Shown piece after piece: positions 9,719-19,175 of a stretch of DNA of 64,000 nt. Source of the stretch: Botryosphaeria dothidea. Lineage: Eukaryota > Ascomycota > Dothideomycetes > Botryosphaeriales > Botryosphaeriaceae. Location: assembly GCA_011503125.2 (NCBI GenBank), contig WWBZ02000040.1, positions 868,001 through 932,000 on the forward strand. The letters run 5' to 3'. Each line of letters begins with the position of its first letter. The stretch's first letter is position 1. The notes beneath the pieces were generated by a model. It saw only the letters and a program-made list of their open reading frames with translations. It was not told the origin of the DNA and did not search any database. The translations under genes and the position numbers were made by a program.

Positions 9719-11070
9719 TCAATTCGAAGATCCGTTTGTTCCATTACGAGTCTTTGTTTCCGGAATGCGCTCGTGATCAACCCAGTTTCCGTGGACGGCA
9801 GATCGGAGACCTGGCGACCAACAAGTCAGTATCAGTATTCACACATGGATGAGGAAACATACGAAGGGGTAGTTGGATCCGTGCTTTGATGCGGTCGAAC
9901 TCTCGTGTGTCCAGTATGAGCTGGGACATTATCGATGAGCTAAATCAAGCAGGTGAGAAGGATGCGGAGGCGGTCGTACCAGATCATTGCGGTTCTCATC
10001 GAGATTATCAACCATCACTATGATATATCCGTCTCCTTCTGTAGCATCATCTGAGCGGGACACGAAAGCAGGTTCCTGAACGAGGCAGTTGCCCGGATCC
10101 AGAACGTCCATCTTTCGTGTCTTCTGGTTGAAGCGGACAAGGACGTTGAGACCCTGATGCAACACTGCAGCTGAGTCTGATTGCTTGAATGCAGCCAGGA
10201 AAGAGATATGTGCTACTTAAATTGTGAGCCAATCAATCATACCAGCGATGCAAATATTTACCTTTCTTGCCAAAGAAGCGCTCGTCAGTACGAGGGAACT
10301 CGCATGGAATATCGATGAGAATTTCTGCCTACAAGGTAAGCAGGGTGTTGCGAGATGGACAAGAAGTACGTGTCGTACCAGGATCTTCCACTTCATCTGA
10401 CTCAGCATTCGGATCAATCTTCCACTTCACGTAGTCTACAGCGAGCTTGGGCTGCTCTGGTGGTGAACCATCTGTGAAAGCTGTTTATGTGTCAATAGGG
10501 ACCGTTGCAGACGAATCCGCTTGGACCTACGGATGAAAACGAAGGCATTCTCGTGGGCTCGAGTACAGTCGAAGTAGCTGCTCAAGTTCTAGCAATAATT
10601 AATCAAGAATCAGATCTTACTCACATGCCCCCATCTTCTTCCCAAGAACAACCAGTATGGATATTCATGCAATTCCTCCACTTGAACGCACGGATTGGCT
10701 TGTCGGTATCATGTCTGGGTGCAACCATGAGCCAAGCTGGACAATGACGATCGTAGAACCTGTGAGCCATCAGCCATGCTCATGACGATTCGATTTTGCT
10801 TGTCTTACATGTCAGGACGTCCAGGCGAGTATACGTCGCTGTGATCCAGCACAAAGGGCATTTGCACAAGGACCACGTAGTTTGGAGTCTGGGGCCGGTG
10901 TTAATTGCGGTCATGCGCGTTGATCAAGATTCTCAAAACCTACAATGGCCATGTCATGGAAGGGTCCGTTCGTTGGTGCAACGCCACTGCGCTCCCACAC
11001 TTTCTTTCCGTTCTTGTCAATTTCAAAAACAACGAACTGAATGACTTGTCAGCGAGGAGTTACAGTACTA

Positions 11071-11088
11071 GGACAAAAGTCTGCGCGA
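11071..11088. repeat. Left terminal inverted repeat of Tc1-like element
   Basis: 18 bp, exact reverse complement of 12380-12397. Confidence 0.9.
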
Positions 11089-11152
11089 AATTAAGCGAGA
11101 CGCGTCAAAACGCGCAACACGCGTCACACCTCTCCTCCTTGCATACCACCTT

Positions 11153-12247
11153 ATGCCTCCACAACGCACTCCTTTACAAGAGCTCTTTGGCGAGCATAAT
11201 AAGAATCATGAGTTCTCTCCATACCAACGTGGAATGCTGGCTGCCGCGCGTGCAATGGGTCACAGAACCACCTGGATTTCAAAGCAGCTACACACGCCTG
11301 AATCGTCAATTCGCACCACCCTCTCCCGCGCGCCATTACGCAACGAAGGACGCTCACAACTACGTTCCGGCAGGCCAAAGGTCCTCTCAGATCAAGACCA
11401 AAGGCATATCTTACGCATCGTACGGAATAATCCAAAGTTCACCTATTAGGAGGTCAGAGAAGCCACAGGCGTAACCTGCTGTGCCCGTACCCTCTCACGG
11501 TTCCTGGACACCTATAATATCAAGAAATGGCGCGCTGCAGGCCGCCCAGAGCTACGTGAGGAGCACGTAGCAATCAGGCTTGCCTGGGCGCTTGAGCATG
11601 TGGACTGGACTGAAGCGCAATGGGCTAAGGTTATCTGGTCAGATGAGTGCTCTGCAGAGCATGGCAAGGGCGAAGAGAGGGAGTGGGTTTTTCGCACACC
11701 ATGCCAGAAGTGGGACCCAGGTATGATCCAGCCATATAAAAAGGGTAAGGATATATCTATTATGGTATGGGCAGGCTTCTCTGGCAAGCGTGGGAGGTCA
11801 CCCTTACACGTAATGATACGTGATCCGTTATCCAAGAGGGGTGGCTACTCAGCCGACTCCTATCTTGAAGTACTAGAGCAAAATATACCAAAGGTTTGGC
11901 GCAGAGGCATGCTATTCATGCAGGATAATGCGCCTATCCATACAGCTATTAAAGTACGCGATTAGTTCACCCAAAAGCGTGTTAATATGATAGACTGGCC
12001 ACCATATAGTCCAGATCTAAATCCTATCGAACACCTCTGGTTTCACCTTAAGGCTATGGTCTTAAGGCTCTATCTAGAGCTTAGTGAACTACGTGGAAAT
12101 ATAGATTATATTAGAGAGAAGCTTGGGCAGGCATTATAAGAGGCGTGGAAGGCATTACTACAGTTATTATTTGATAATGTACTAGGTAGTATGAAGCGGA
12201 GGTGTGAGGCAGTTATCCAGGCAGAGGGCTGGCATACGAAGTACTAG
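11153..12247 (+). pseudogene. Tc1-like transposase with three in-frame stops
   Basis: One continuous frame of about 364 codons. It has an N-terminal helix-turn-helix region (SPYQRGMLAAARAMGHRTTW and GRPKVLSDQD), then the DDE catalytic domain: first Asp in VIWSDECS, second Asp in FMQDNAPIHTA, and Glu in SPDLNPIEHLW. There are 34 residues between the second Asp and the Glu, so DD34E. In-frame stops are TAG at 11447-11449, TAG at 11963-11965 and TAA at 12137-12139. All can arise by a single C-to-T or G-to-A change in a CpA context (from CAG, TGG and CAA), the signature of repeat-induced point mutation. No indels were needed to follow the frame. Confidence 0.85.
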
Positions 12248-12379
12248 TATAAAACCAAGGCGAAAATCGATCTCCCTGGTCAATTCTGACTTAGTAGTAG
12301 CTTACTACGAGCTTCAGGAAGCGTGCATTGAGAAAAGGCGACTTTGGTTTTCATTGGGGTGATCGCCTTGGTACGCGAC

Positions 12380-12397
12380 TCGCGCAGACTTTTGTCC
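12380..12397. repeat. Right terminal inverted repeat of Tc1-like element
   Basis: 18 bp, exact reverse complement of 11071-11088. Confidence 0.9.
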
Positions 12398-13547
12398 AGT
12401 GATTGTATATGCGAAGAGAGGTACAAAATCAAGTTTAACCTTCTTATCCATGGCACCTTCAAGGTTGTAGCCAAAAGCAACTAAGCTCCCGGTGTCTGGA
12501 TCGACCTGGCGAAATCAGTACTCTTCATATTTTAATACATGAGGCAGGCATACTTTGGGATGCGCGGTGAAAGGACGTCTGGCCGGAATTTCGCCGGGAA
12601 ATGGCTCGTGTCCAATGGTCTCGAGAGTATCTTTTGGGTTATGAGTCGACGTGAACACGGGCGAGCGGGAGTCAACATACTTGGGTCCATTTCATAGGGT
12701 GCACCGATCTCGTGCATGGCAAGCAGCTTCCCATGGTGAATGATTACATCGGTGTTTGCGGGACTTTGCATCAAAGCCTGCACACACGGATGGTTTGTGA
12801 AGGGCGCGGAGAGAAGGCCAAAGAGAGAACGGCCGGCCTTCTTCTCGGCCATCAGCCGTTCTGTCTGAACGTAGCGCTGCTTCCAAGACACGCGTCCATC
12901 CTTTATGCGAAAAGCGCTGACGTTGCCATCGCCATCAAATGGTGTAGCTTTGCTTCCTTCTTGGAAGTAATCCGGATCATAGAAAGGGTCTTGAGAGACC
13001 TTGGGAAATGTCAGCAGACGAACTCAAACGGGTGAATTATGAGCCTCTGAGGCCGAAAAACAAGCCCAAAAAAGAAAGTTTCGGATGGTGACCAAACTCG
13101 GCTGTGGCACTCGGCTACAGATAGTTTGATGTAAACATGATCTAAATGCAAACTACTTACCCGGTAGAATGTGCCGTCCAGCTCCGGTGGAATCTCACCC
13201 TCTACAATGAGATCATCAACACTTCACTCAAGCCGGCAGGGCTTGGAGACGCGAGAAAAGTCTTTGTAATTGCTCGTGAATGGTTTGACCATTGTGAATT
13301 TGAGAGGCAGTGTCTAGTCAGACCTTCAGTTTTACAATTTAGGCTTTTACCGTTCTTATGCACTATAAAGTTGTTGGGGGAGAGCCAGCGGGATTATAAG
13401 CCCGCCCAATCAAACCACCTAAGCATCTTAGCCCCAGAGAAAACATCGCAGTTCTTATTAGTAAGTGATTTATCGGAAAAAGACTGGGTCTGGAGTTAAA
13501 GCACCCCTCTGTGATCAAAGCGTTTGTAATGTCTGGGCTGAGCCGGA

Positions 13548-13563
13548 CGGATCGATGAATCCG
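13548..13563. promoter_or_regulatory. CGG-N10-CCG site 1 in CCO promoter
   Basis: CGGATCGATGAATCCG. It fits the inner consensus CGGANYKATRNNNCCG shared by five sites in this block. It lies about 195 bp upstream of the intact CCO ATG and about 255 bp upstream of the broken paralogue. Probable binding site for a Zn2Cys6 dimer, plausibly the regulator at 19798. Confidence 0.6.
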
Positions 13564-13570
13564 TGGGGTG

Positions 13571-13586
13571 CGGAAGCATCAGTCCG
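13571..13586. promoter_or_regulatory. CGG-N10-CCG site 2 in CCO promoter
   Basis: CGGAAGCATCAGTCCG; on the other strand CGGACTGATGCTTCCG, which fits CGGANYKATRNNNCCG. It is 8 bp from site 1, so two dimers could bind side by side. Confidence 0.6.
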
Positions 13587-13758
13587 CGCTCTCTTGGCAC
13601 TCAGGCTGGATGCCGCATCTATCCGCCTCTGCACGAATCTACGAGTCCGAATCAATGAACAGGGTGTGTTTTCCTACAATAATAGCCGGCATTTCGAAAA
13701 GAGGAGCCAGAGCCCCACACATCCTGTTCTTTGATTGCACAGCACTCGAGAATTCTCC

Positions 13759-15408
13759 ATGGCTCATCTCCCACAAGTACCACCACTGTACGTCAATGGC
13801 GAAAAAGCCAGTCACCAGACCAAGTTCCCCGACACTGAGGTCTTCCGTGGATTTAACAAACCATCACGGATCGAGGGGGACATCTACGAGCTTGAGGTCG
13901 AGGGTGAGGTGCCGAAAGCAATCAATGGCACCTTCTACCGCATCCAGGCCGACCATCGATTTCCTCCCAAATATGAAGACGACATCCATTTCAACGGCGA
14001 CGGCCAAGTAGGCGCTTTCCGCATCCAGGACGGGCATGTTGACTGGAAACAGCGCTACGTCCACACCGAGCGCTACAAACACGAGACAGCCGCACGCCGC
14101 GGTCTTTTTGGCAAATACCGGAACCCGTACACCGACCATCCCACCGTCCACGGCATCATCCGCACAGCGTCAAACACAAACATCTTCTTCTGGCGGAGCG
14201 TGCTGCTCAGCCTCAAGGAGGATGGCCCGCCCTACGCTCTAAAGCCCGAAACGCTGGAGACTATCGGGCGCTACGACTTCGAAGGCCAGGTCCTCGCACC
14301 CACCTTCACCGCCCACCCCAAGGTCGATCCAAAGACCGGCGAGCTGATCTGCTTCGCGTATGAGGCAGGCGGGAACGGCAACGACGCCTCCAACGACATC
14401 GTCATCTGGACCATCTCGCCCGACGGCAAGAAGACGCAGGAGACGTGGTACAAGGCGCCTTTCTGCGGCATCATCCACGACGTCGGCTTCACCGACAACT
14501 GGATCATCCTGCCCATGACGCCGCTCAAAGCGGATCTCGAGCGCATGAAGAAGGGCGGGAACCACTGGGCCTGGGATCCGAACGAAGACCAGTACTATGG
14601 CATCTTCCCGCGACGGGGCGGCAAGCCCAGCGACGCTCGCTGGGTCCGCTCGAAGAACGCGTTCCACGGACATGTGGCCAACGCGTACGAGGAGGACGGC
14701 AAGATTGTGTACGACCTCACGGTTGCGGACGGGAACGTTTTCTTCTTCTTCCCTCCGGATGACCAACCGGCGGGTAAGGTTGCGCAGCGGAATAAGCTCT
14801 TCTCTCCAATGACACGCTGGGTGTTCGACCCGGCGACGCTGAAGGATGGAGACCGGGTGAAGCCGCTGAGTGAAGCGAATTTCTCATGCGAGTTCACACG
14901 TGTCGACGACCGGTACCAGGGGAAGAAGTACACGCAGTATTGGACGCTGCAGGTGGACCCGACCAGGCCGTACAACTTTGAGAAATGCGGGAGTCCCGGT
15001 GGCGGCATGTTCAACGTGCTCACTCATTACAACTGGGAGACCGGTGAGAAGGACGAGCATTGGGCCGGAGACTGTGCCACCTACCAGGAACCCGTATTCA
15101 TTCCCGAGTCGGAAGATGCACCGGAAGGACATGGCTGGATATTGTGTTTGGAGAACCGTTTGGATGAGCTGCGGAATAACATTGCCATTTTTGACGCGCA
15201 AAACCTGAGGAATGGTCCCGTTGCTTTGGTGAAGCTACCACTGAAATTCCATCTTGGCTTTCACGGCAACTGGGTGGACAACGCCGACATTGAGGCATTT
15301 GGGAAGCTGCGGGAGGCGAATGGGGAATTAGGCCCTGTACTGCCCGCGAAAGATCCACTGCCCTGGCAACTGAAGCAGAATTACAATGGACTGTGGAATG
15401 GAGAATGA
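13759..15408 (+). CDS. Carotenoid/lignostilbene cleavage dioxygenase (RPE65/CCO family)
   Basis: 549-residue, intronless, non-haem Fe(II) dioxygenase that splits a C=C bond in a conjugated substrate. All four predicted iron-ligand His are present: His186 (FTAHPKV), His240 (IIHDVGF), His305 (FHGHVANAYE) and His502 (GFHGNWV). Other family landmarks are EGEVPKAINGTFYR, HFNGDGQVGAFRI and DWKQRYVHTER. The size and NGTFYR-type N-terminus fit the fungal stilbene/lignostilbene-cleaving branch as well as apocarotenoid oxygenases; sequence alone does not separate them. The ATG at 13759 is used although the frame is open from 13735. It is divergent from an inactivated paralogue. Two CGG-N10-CCG sites upstream suggest control by the local Zn2Cys6 regulator. 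Confidence 0.92.
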   Translation: MAHLPQVPPLYVNGEKASHQTKFPDTEVFRGFNKPSRIEGDIYELEVEGEVPKAINGTFYRIQADHRFPPKYEDDIHFNGDGQVGAFRIQDGHVDWKQRYVHTERYKHETAARRGLFGKYRNPYTDHPTVHGIIRTASNTNIFFWRSVLLSLKEDGPPYALKPETLETIGRYDFEGQVLAPTFTAHPKVDPKTGELICFAYEAGGNGNDASNDIVIWTISPDGKKTQETWYKAPFCGIIHDVGFTDNWIILPMTPLKADLERMKKGGNHWAWDPNEDQYYGIFPRRGGKPSDARWVRSKNAFHGHVANAYEEDGKIVYDLTVADGNVFFFFPPDDQPAGKVAQRNKLFSPMTRWVFDPATLKDGDRVKPLSEANFSCEFTRVDDRYQGKKYTQYWTLQVDPTRPYNFEKCGSPGGGMFNVLTHYNWETGEKDEHWAGDCATYQEPVFIPESEDAPEGHGWILCLENRLDELRNNIAIFDAQNLRNGPVALVKLPLKFHLGFHGNWVDNADIEAFGKLREANGELGPVLPAKDPLPWQLKQNYNGLWNGE

Positions 15409-15660
15409 GCGTGGCGATGTTTGAAATCCAACACCCATTCGTTCCATCTAAGTATCGATGATGAGATGCTATGAAGATAATTTATACTTTCATTTGATGT
15501 GAATAGATGGTGAAACCTTTGAGATATCGAAGTCATATACAGCTTCCAGTAGACAATTCTTGTGAATGTATCTTGATTCAATCTACACCATACCTCTTTC
15601 CGACGTCGTGAAGGTCTTTCGAAATGACATTTGGAGCTCATCGAGGTAATTCCGGTCGCG

Positions 15661-16147
15661 TTATGGTTTCAACACTTCTGCTTCTCCTATACGCGCAGCT
15701 TGGATGCTTGTAACCTTGGCGTTCTCGTTCAGCGTATAGTAAATGACGTAGTTCCTCCGGTAGCCTTCGCCTTTGGGGACTGGAGGCCCCCAGCCCATGA
15801 AACCCTGCAAGTAGATTGCCAGTCAATTAAGTGCATGAACAAATGTGTTACTCATGGAAACTTACCTCCGTAAGGTCAACGAGGGCTGTGAACGTAGCGG
15901 TGCATCTGATCGCGCAGCCACTGTCATCCAGAACGATATGGTCGACATCGATGCGCTCATTAACGGTCCTCCTTGCCTTCTCAAAGAACTCAACAATTTT
16001 GCCTGACCCTTCAACTGTCACCCTTTCATTCAACACCATACGGACATCTGGTGCGTAAAATGCAGAGAAACCAGCAAAGTCATTTTTGCTGAATGCCGAA
16101 ATGTAGTGAGCTACATCGTCTTTAGTGCGAAAGACGGAATCGGACAT
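15661..16147 (-). CDS. SnoaL-like (NTF2 fold) protein 1
   Basis: Small 141-residue alpha+beta barrel protein. Exon 1 16147-15866 and exon 2 15804-15661, joined across a 61 bp intron in phase 0. The sequence starts MSDSVFRTKDDVAHYISAF and contains FSAFYAPDVRMVLNERVTVEG and a C-terminal GFMGWGPPVPKGEGYRRNY strand region, the usual SnoaL/polyketide-cyclase-like layout. Members act as cyclases, isomerases, hydrolases or ligand binders, so the reaction is open. It ends convergently with the intact CCO (252 bp) and has two CGG-N10-CCG elements upstream. It probably acts on a product of the same pathway (inference). Confidence 0.82.
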
Positions 16148-16290
16148 TTCTTTTGACCTGGCTGCGATTCAGAGTCTTTGATGTATTTCAAAAACAAGTG
16201 AGAAGTCTCGGGGAGAACGACCGTCTGTATGAGAATAAGATAGAATCCTTTGTGTATTTATTTATGGATAACTATGTTCAAAAGGGCTAC

Positions 16291-16306
16291 CGGAACTATG
16301 TAGCCG
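16291..16306. promoter_or_regulatory. CGG-N10-CCG site in SnoaL-1 promoter
   Basis: CGGAACTATGTAGCCG, about 144 bp upstream of the SnoaL-1 ATG. Fits CGGANYKATRNNNCCG. Confidence 0.6.
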
Positions 16307-16322
16307 CTGGTCAAAAGCAAAG

Positions 16323-16338
16323 CGGGGTATTAGCCCCG
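16323..16338. promoter_or_regulatory. Second CGG-N10-CCG site in SnoaL-1 promoter
   Basis: CGGGGTATTAGCCCCG. Inside a longer inverted repeat (GCGGGG and CCCCGC arms at 16322-16339). Matches the half-sites and spacing but not the inner consensus. Confidence 0.45.
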
Positions 16339-16670
16339 CGTCCTGCGCTTTCTTTAATTTTACTTTGAATGACGAAATCTCCTTAGGAATTTGCAACGTG
16401 ACTACGCGAAACACTCGTGACTGTTCAATAGATCATTTAGGATAAGAGAGGAATCCAATCTTAGGTCCATACTCTGGAAAGTGTAGTTGTAAATACTTAG
16501 ATGTCATGGCTAGGTTGAACGATCGATATTTGAGCCCGTTTCCCTCGCAGCCAAGCTGTCCCGAGGACTAGATTTTCCCATGTAAGGAAGAAATAACGGG
16601 GACCAGAAGATGCGATTGATACTGGTTGCCCGTGTACAAACAATGATAACCCAAGTTGACTTGTTGACTC

Positions 16671-18431
16671 TCATGCCTTGTCAATACCTCCGGCTTTGCA
16701 GTATTCTTCCTGCGCCGCTATGATCAAGTTAGTATTGAGATATATGAGATGAATTTTTGAACGTACGTAGATGTCAGTGCCTTGAATGACCAAGCGCAGC
16801 TTCTCTCCGGGATGGTAAACCATTGAGCTTGGCCACAGCTCCACATCCAACTGGTAGATCTCCCCAACATCCAATTTCAACTCACGTCGGTGGGCAAGAA
16901 CTGGCTGCTCTGGAGAAGACTGCGTGGCATCCAACTCACGATGAGATGCGCGCAGCCAACCCAGGCAGACCGGTCCGTCATCGAATCTGTGATCATCAGT
17001 CTTTACTTCCCGTCGAAAGCAAACAGAGAACTCACTGAGCATATACACACTGTCCTATCATGTTGTCCTGGGCGTCAAGCTTGTAAATCGCCACAAAGAC
17101 ATCCATGTCGTTCTCAGTCTCCGTCTTCATGAAAAGTCTGGCAGAAATATGTCCTGTGATCTCAGTAGCTTTTGGAAATTGAATTGTGAAGGCGGCCCGC
17201 ATGGCGTTTGGACCGGATCCGAGGCTGTGGTATCTTGCAACCGAGATATCCTTGGGCGTTTCCTTTGAAAGAGACTCGTTCGCAGCATCCAAATAAAGCG
17301 GGGTCAAGCTCTGCTTCCTCAGCAGCGGCCATTCTACCTCCTCACGCCATCTGCCATCGTAGTAGCGGTCTGCAATCTCCAAGAATACACGCGGCCACTG
17401 CTCAACCTGCGTGTCATTACGGCCCTTGAGAAACTTGTCGTAGAAAGCGCGCTGCTTCTCCACGACCTCGGGCGTGTAGTAAAACGCCCACTTGCGCCTG
17501 CGATGGCAGATCAACCACTTCTCCTTGCTGGCAATCTTCTTGAACCCTTCCAGCGTGCCGCGCGTGTGCAAGCCCTGATCCGAGAAGCTCGCCACCACCA
17601 GCGCCGGCACCTCGATGCTCTCCAGCCGGGCCTTCTTGCTCTCCCAAAGCTCGTCGAACAGTGGATGCGCCTCCGCCTCCGCAAGCAAGTTCTCCGTCTC
17701 GTTCACGCTGACCGCCCACCTCTTCGCGATGTACGGGAAGAACGAAGTGTCTGGGATGCCGCCGTGTCGCACGACCTCACGGTAGAAGTCGGTCCAGCCC
17801 TCGACGGGCACGATGCATCCGAGGCTCGGAGGACGCAGAGCGGCGACGTGCCACTGGCTGACGGCCAGGTAGGAGACGCCGTTCAGGCCGACTTTTCCGC
17901 TGCTCCACGGCTGGGAGGCTGTCCATTCGATGGCGTCGTAGAAGAGGTGCGCCTCCTCGGCGCCGGAGGTGAAGAGGGCCTTGCCTTCGCCGAGCCATGT
18001 TCCGGGAACATCGATGATGACGACGGCGTAGCCGTGTTTTGTCCAGTAAAGTGGATCTGGTTGTTCGAAGCCGGTGTACTCGGAGATCCAGGACGGATCG
18101 GTACCCGAGTTTGGATAAATCTCGTGGAGGGGTGTTGGGTTGTGTTTCCCGTATGGCTAAGGCGGGTGAGTGAGGAAATATCTTTAGGATGATGTTGCAG
18201 CTCAGAGATGGCACTGACCGTCCATGCAACCAGCGGTGCCACCCTACCGCTTTCGTCTTCGGGTCGCCAGATGTCTGCAAAGGCGTGGCGCTTGTCTCGG
18301 AGAGGAATGGCGACATGTCGCTCAATGATCATTCCATTCTCCAGCGTCTCTGAGTATCTCTGCGGTTCTGCATTCCTGCTGAAGGGATCATCAAGTGCTT
18401 TGGTGAAGATGTAGTCAATATTGGAAGCCAT
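16671..18431 (-). CDS. CocE/NonD-type alpha/beta hydrolase (X-Pro dipeptidyl-peptidase family, S15)
   Basis: 530-residue serine hydrolase. Exons: 18431-18219, 18156-17036, 16986-16767 and 16709-16671; the last intron carries a perfect TACTAAC branch site. The N-terminal domain has HVAIPLRDKRHAFADIWRP, the DVPGTW oxyanion segment and the nucleophile in GVSYLAVSQW (Ser166). Asp264 (SFSDQG) and His289 (ICHRRRKW) complete the triad. A C-terminal jelly-roll domain (ITGHISARLFMKTETENDMD) is typical of the family. No signal peptide, so probably cytoplasmic. Relatives cleave esters or amides (cocaine esterase, glutaryl-7-ACA acylase). Start at 18431 (MASNIDY) chosen; an in-frame ATG six bases upstream is possible. 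A CGG-N10-CCG site lies 71 bp upstream. Confidence 0.88.
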
Positions 18432-18501
18432 GATCATGGATTGGTTGATCCTGGCCAACCGCATCAGCAATGCCACCCGTCGGTTCAAATATCATCAGCC
18501 G

Positions 18502-18517
18502 CGGATTGATAATACCG
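18502..18517. promoter_or_regulatory. CGG-N10-CCG site in CocE hydrolase promoter
   Basis: CGGATTGATAATACCG, about 71 bp upstream of the CocE hydrolase ATG. Fits CGGANYKATRNNNCCG. Confidence 0.6.
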
Positions 18518-18664
18518 CGAGCGGGGAGATTCCAAAAGGGCAAGAAGATCAGCAGACGTGAGGCGTTGCCGCTGTGGGGTTCAACGGCCGAGGACTTCGG
18601 CAGATCAATCACGGTTCTTGCACAGCACGGCATCGAAACCACGATGAGAAACTGGAGTGGGTGC

Positions 18665-19175
18665 TCAGTTGTTCTCCTTTGGCGCTGTTTCAAAAAGAGT
18701 TGAATCAGACGCGAGCTCCTTGATATGTCCATCCTCATCCAGCATATACCACACCGTCATCAACACAACTGGACCCTCACCTGGGTACACAGGCCCCCAC
18801 TTCCCCGCAAAATCGTCGATACGAAAACCTTCGCAACCGCGAAACTTTGTGTGGAATCGCGCGACCACACAGTTCTGATCCCGATCAAAAGCCACTCTCG
18901 TAGGGTTCAAAGTCTCTGTGACCATAGTACGCATGGGCTTGATCCACTTCAGGTAGCCGTCCAGCGTTTTCTCCGGAAGCGATCGGATGTTCATCTTGAT
19001 AGAAGCACATATGAGTGGAATGGTCGGGATTGTAGGCCGAGGATGCACTCACAAAGATATCTTCGGCATAATATGCGCAGTAGGAGGAGAAATCGTCGAC
19101 GTTAAAGGCAGCCACATAGTCGTCGAAATCAGCGCGCGTGCGCAGAGATTTGGTTGCTAACGGAAGCCCTTCCAT
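18665..19175 (-). CDS. SnoaL-like (NTF2 fold) protein 2
   Basis: 150-residue protein. Exon 1 19175-19053 and exon 2 18994-18665, with a 58 bp intron in phase 0. It begins MEGLPLATKSLRTRADFDDY and contains DDFSSYCAYYAEDIF and KLRTK-type strands ending VWYMLDEDGHIKELA, the same general fold as SnoaL-1 but clearly diverged from it. It lies 233 bp downstream-to-upstream of the CocE hydrolase (same strand) and is divergent from the regulator gene. Two different SnoaL-like proteins in one block suggest two rearrangement, cyclisation or hydration steps, or a heteromeric enzyme. No catalytic residues can be assigned with certainty. Confidence 0.8.

Larger units (their letters stand above)
11071..12397 (+). 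mobile_element. Tc1/mariner-type DNA transposon (DD34E), degenerate
   Basis: 1,327 bp element bounded by 18 bp perfect terminal inverted repeats (GGACAAAAGTCTGCGCGA at 11071-11088 and its complement at 12380-12397). The left flank ends in TA; the right flank starts AGTG, consistent with a TA target duplication that lost one T. The only gene is a transposase on the plus strand, opposite to the CCO gene it sits in. Shorter internal inverted motifs (CCAAGGCGA near 12255, reversed near 12362) occur at the right end. Transposase stop codons show the copy is non-autonomous. Confidence 0.88.
9719..13292 (-). pseudogene. Carotenoid/stilbene cleavage oxygenase, inactivated and carrying a Tc1-like insertion
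   Basis: Many-exon paralogue of the intact CCO at 13759, in opposite orientation. Exon 1 is 13292-13161 and exon 2 is 12999-12681. Segments in order include GTFYR, SWKQRYVQTER, DTLETIG, FTAHPK, VDPDTGSLVAFGY, FEIDKNGKK, PFHDMAI, NCMNIHTGCSWEE, RAHENAFVF, EFPRTDERFFG, GDGYIIVMVDNL and VHGNWVDHE, ending at a TGA (9721-9719). Family His-ligand contexts (TAHPK, FHDMA, HGNW) are present. Two lesions: an in-frame TGA at 13226-13224 in exon 1, where the paralogue has Gly, and a 1.3 kb transposon (11071-12397) between VDPDTGSLVAFGY and FEIDKNG, probably inside an intron. All other exons keep open frames and good splice sites, suggesting recent loss. Confidence 0.85.
13293..13758. other. Divergent promoter region of the two CCO genes
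   Basis: 466 bp between the start codons of the broken (minus) and intact (plus) CCO genes. It contains two CGG-N10-CCG elements only 8 bp apart (13548-13563 and 13571-13586). No gene. Confidence 0.6.
16148..16670. other. Promoter region of SnoaL-1 / 3' region of CocE hydrolase
   Basis: 523 bp without a gene. Contains two CGG-N10-CCG elements (16291 and 16323) and a further CGG-N9-CCG at 16209-16223. The rest is AT-rich. Confidence 0.5.

Noticed and set aside
13146..13499. 118-codon plus-strand ORF
   Set aside because: It overlaps exon 1 and the promoter of the broken CCO gene; the minus strand carries clear CCO homology here.
16209..16223. CGG-N9-CCG repeat as a further regulon site
   Set aside because: Spacing differs by one base from all other sites; mentioned only as context.
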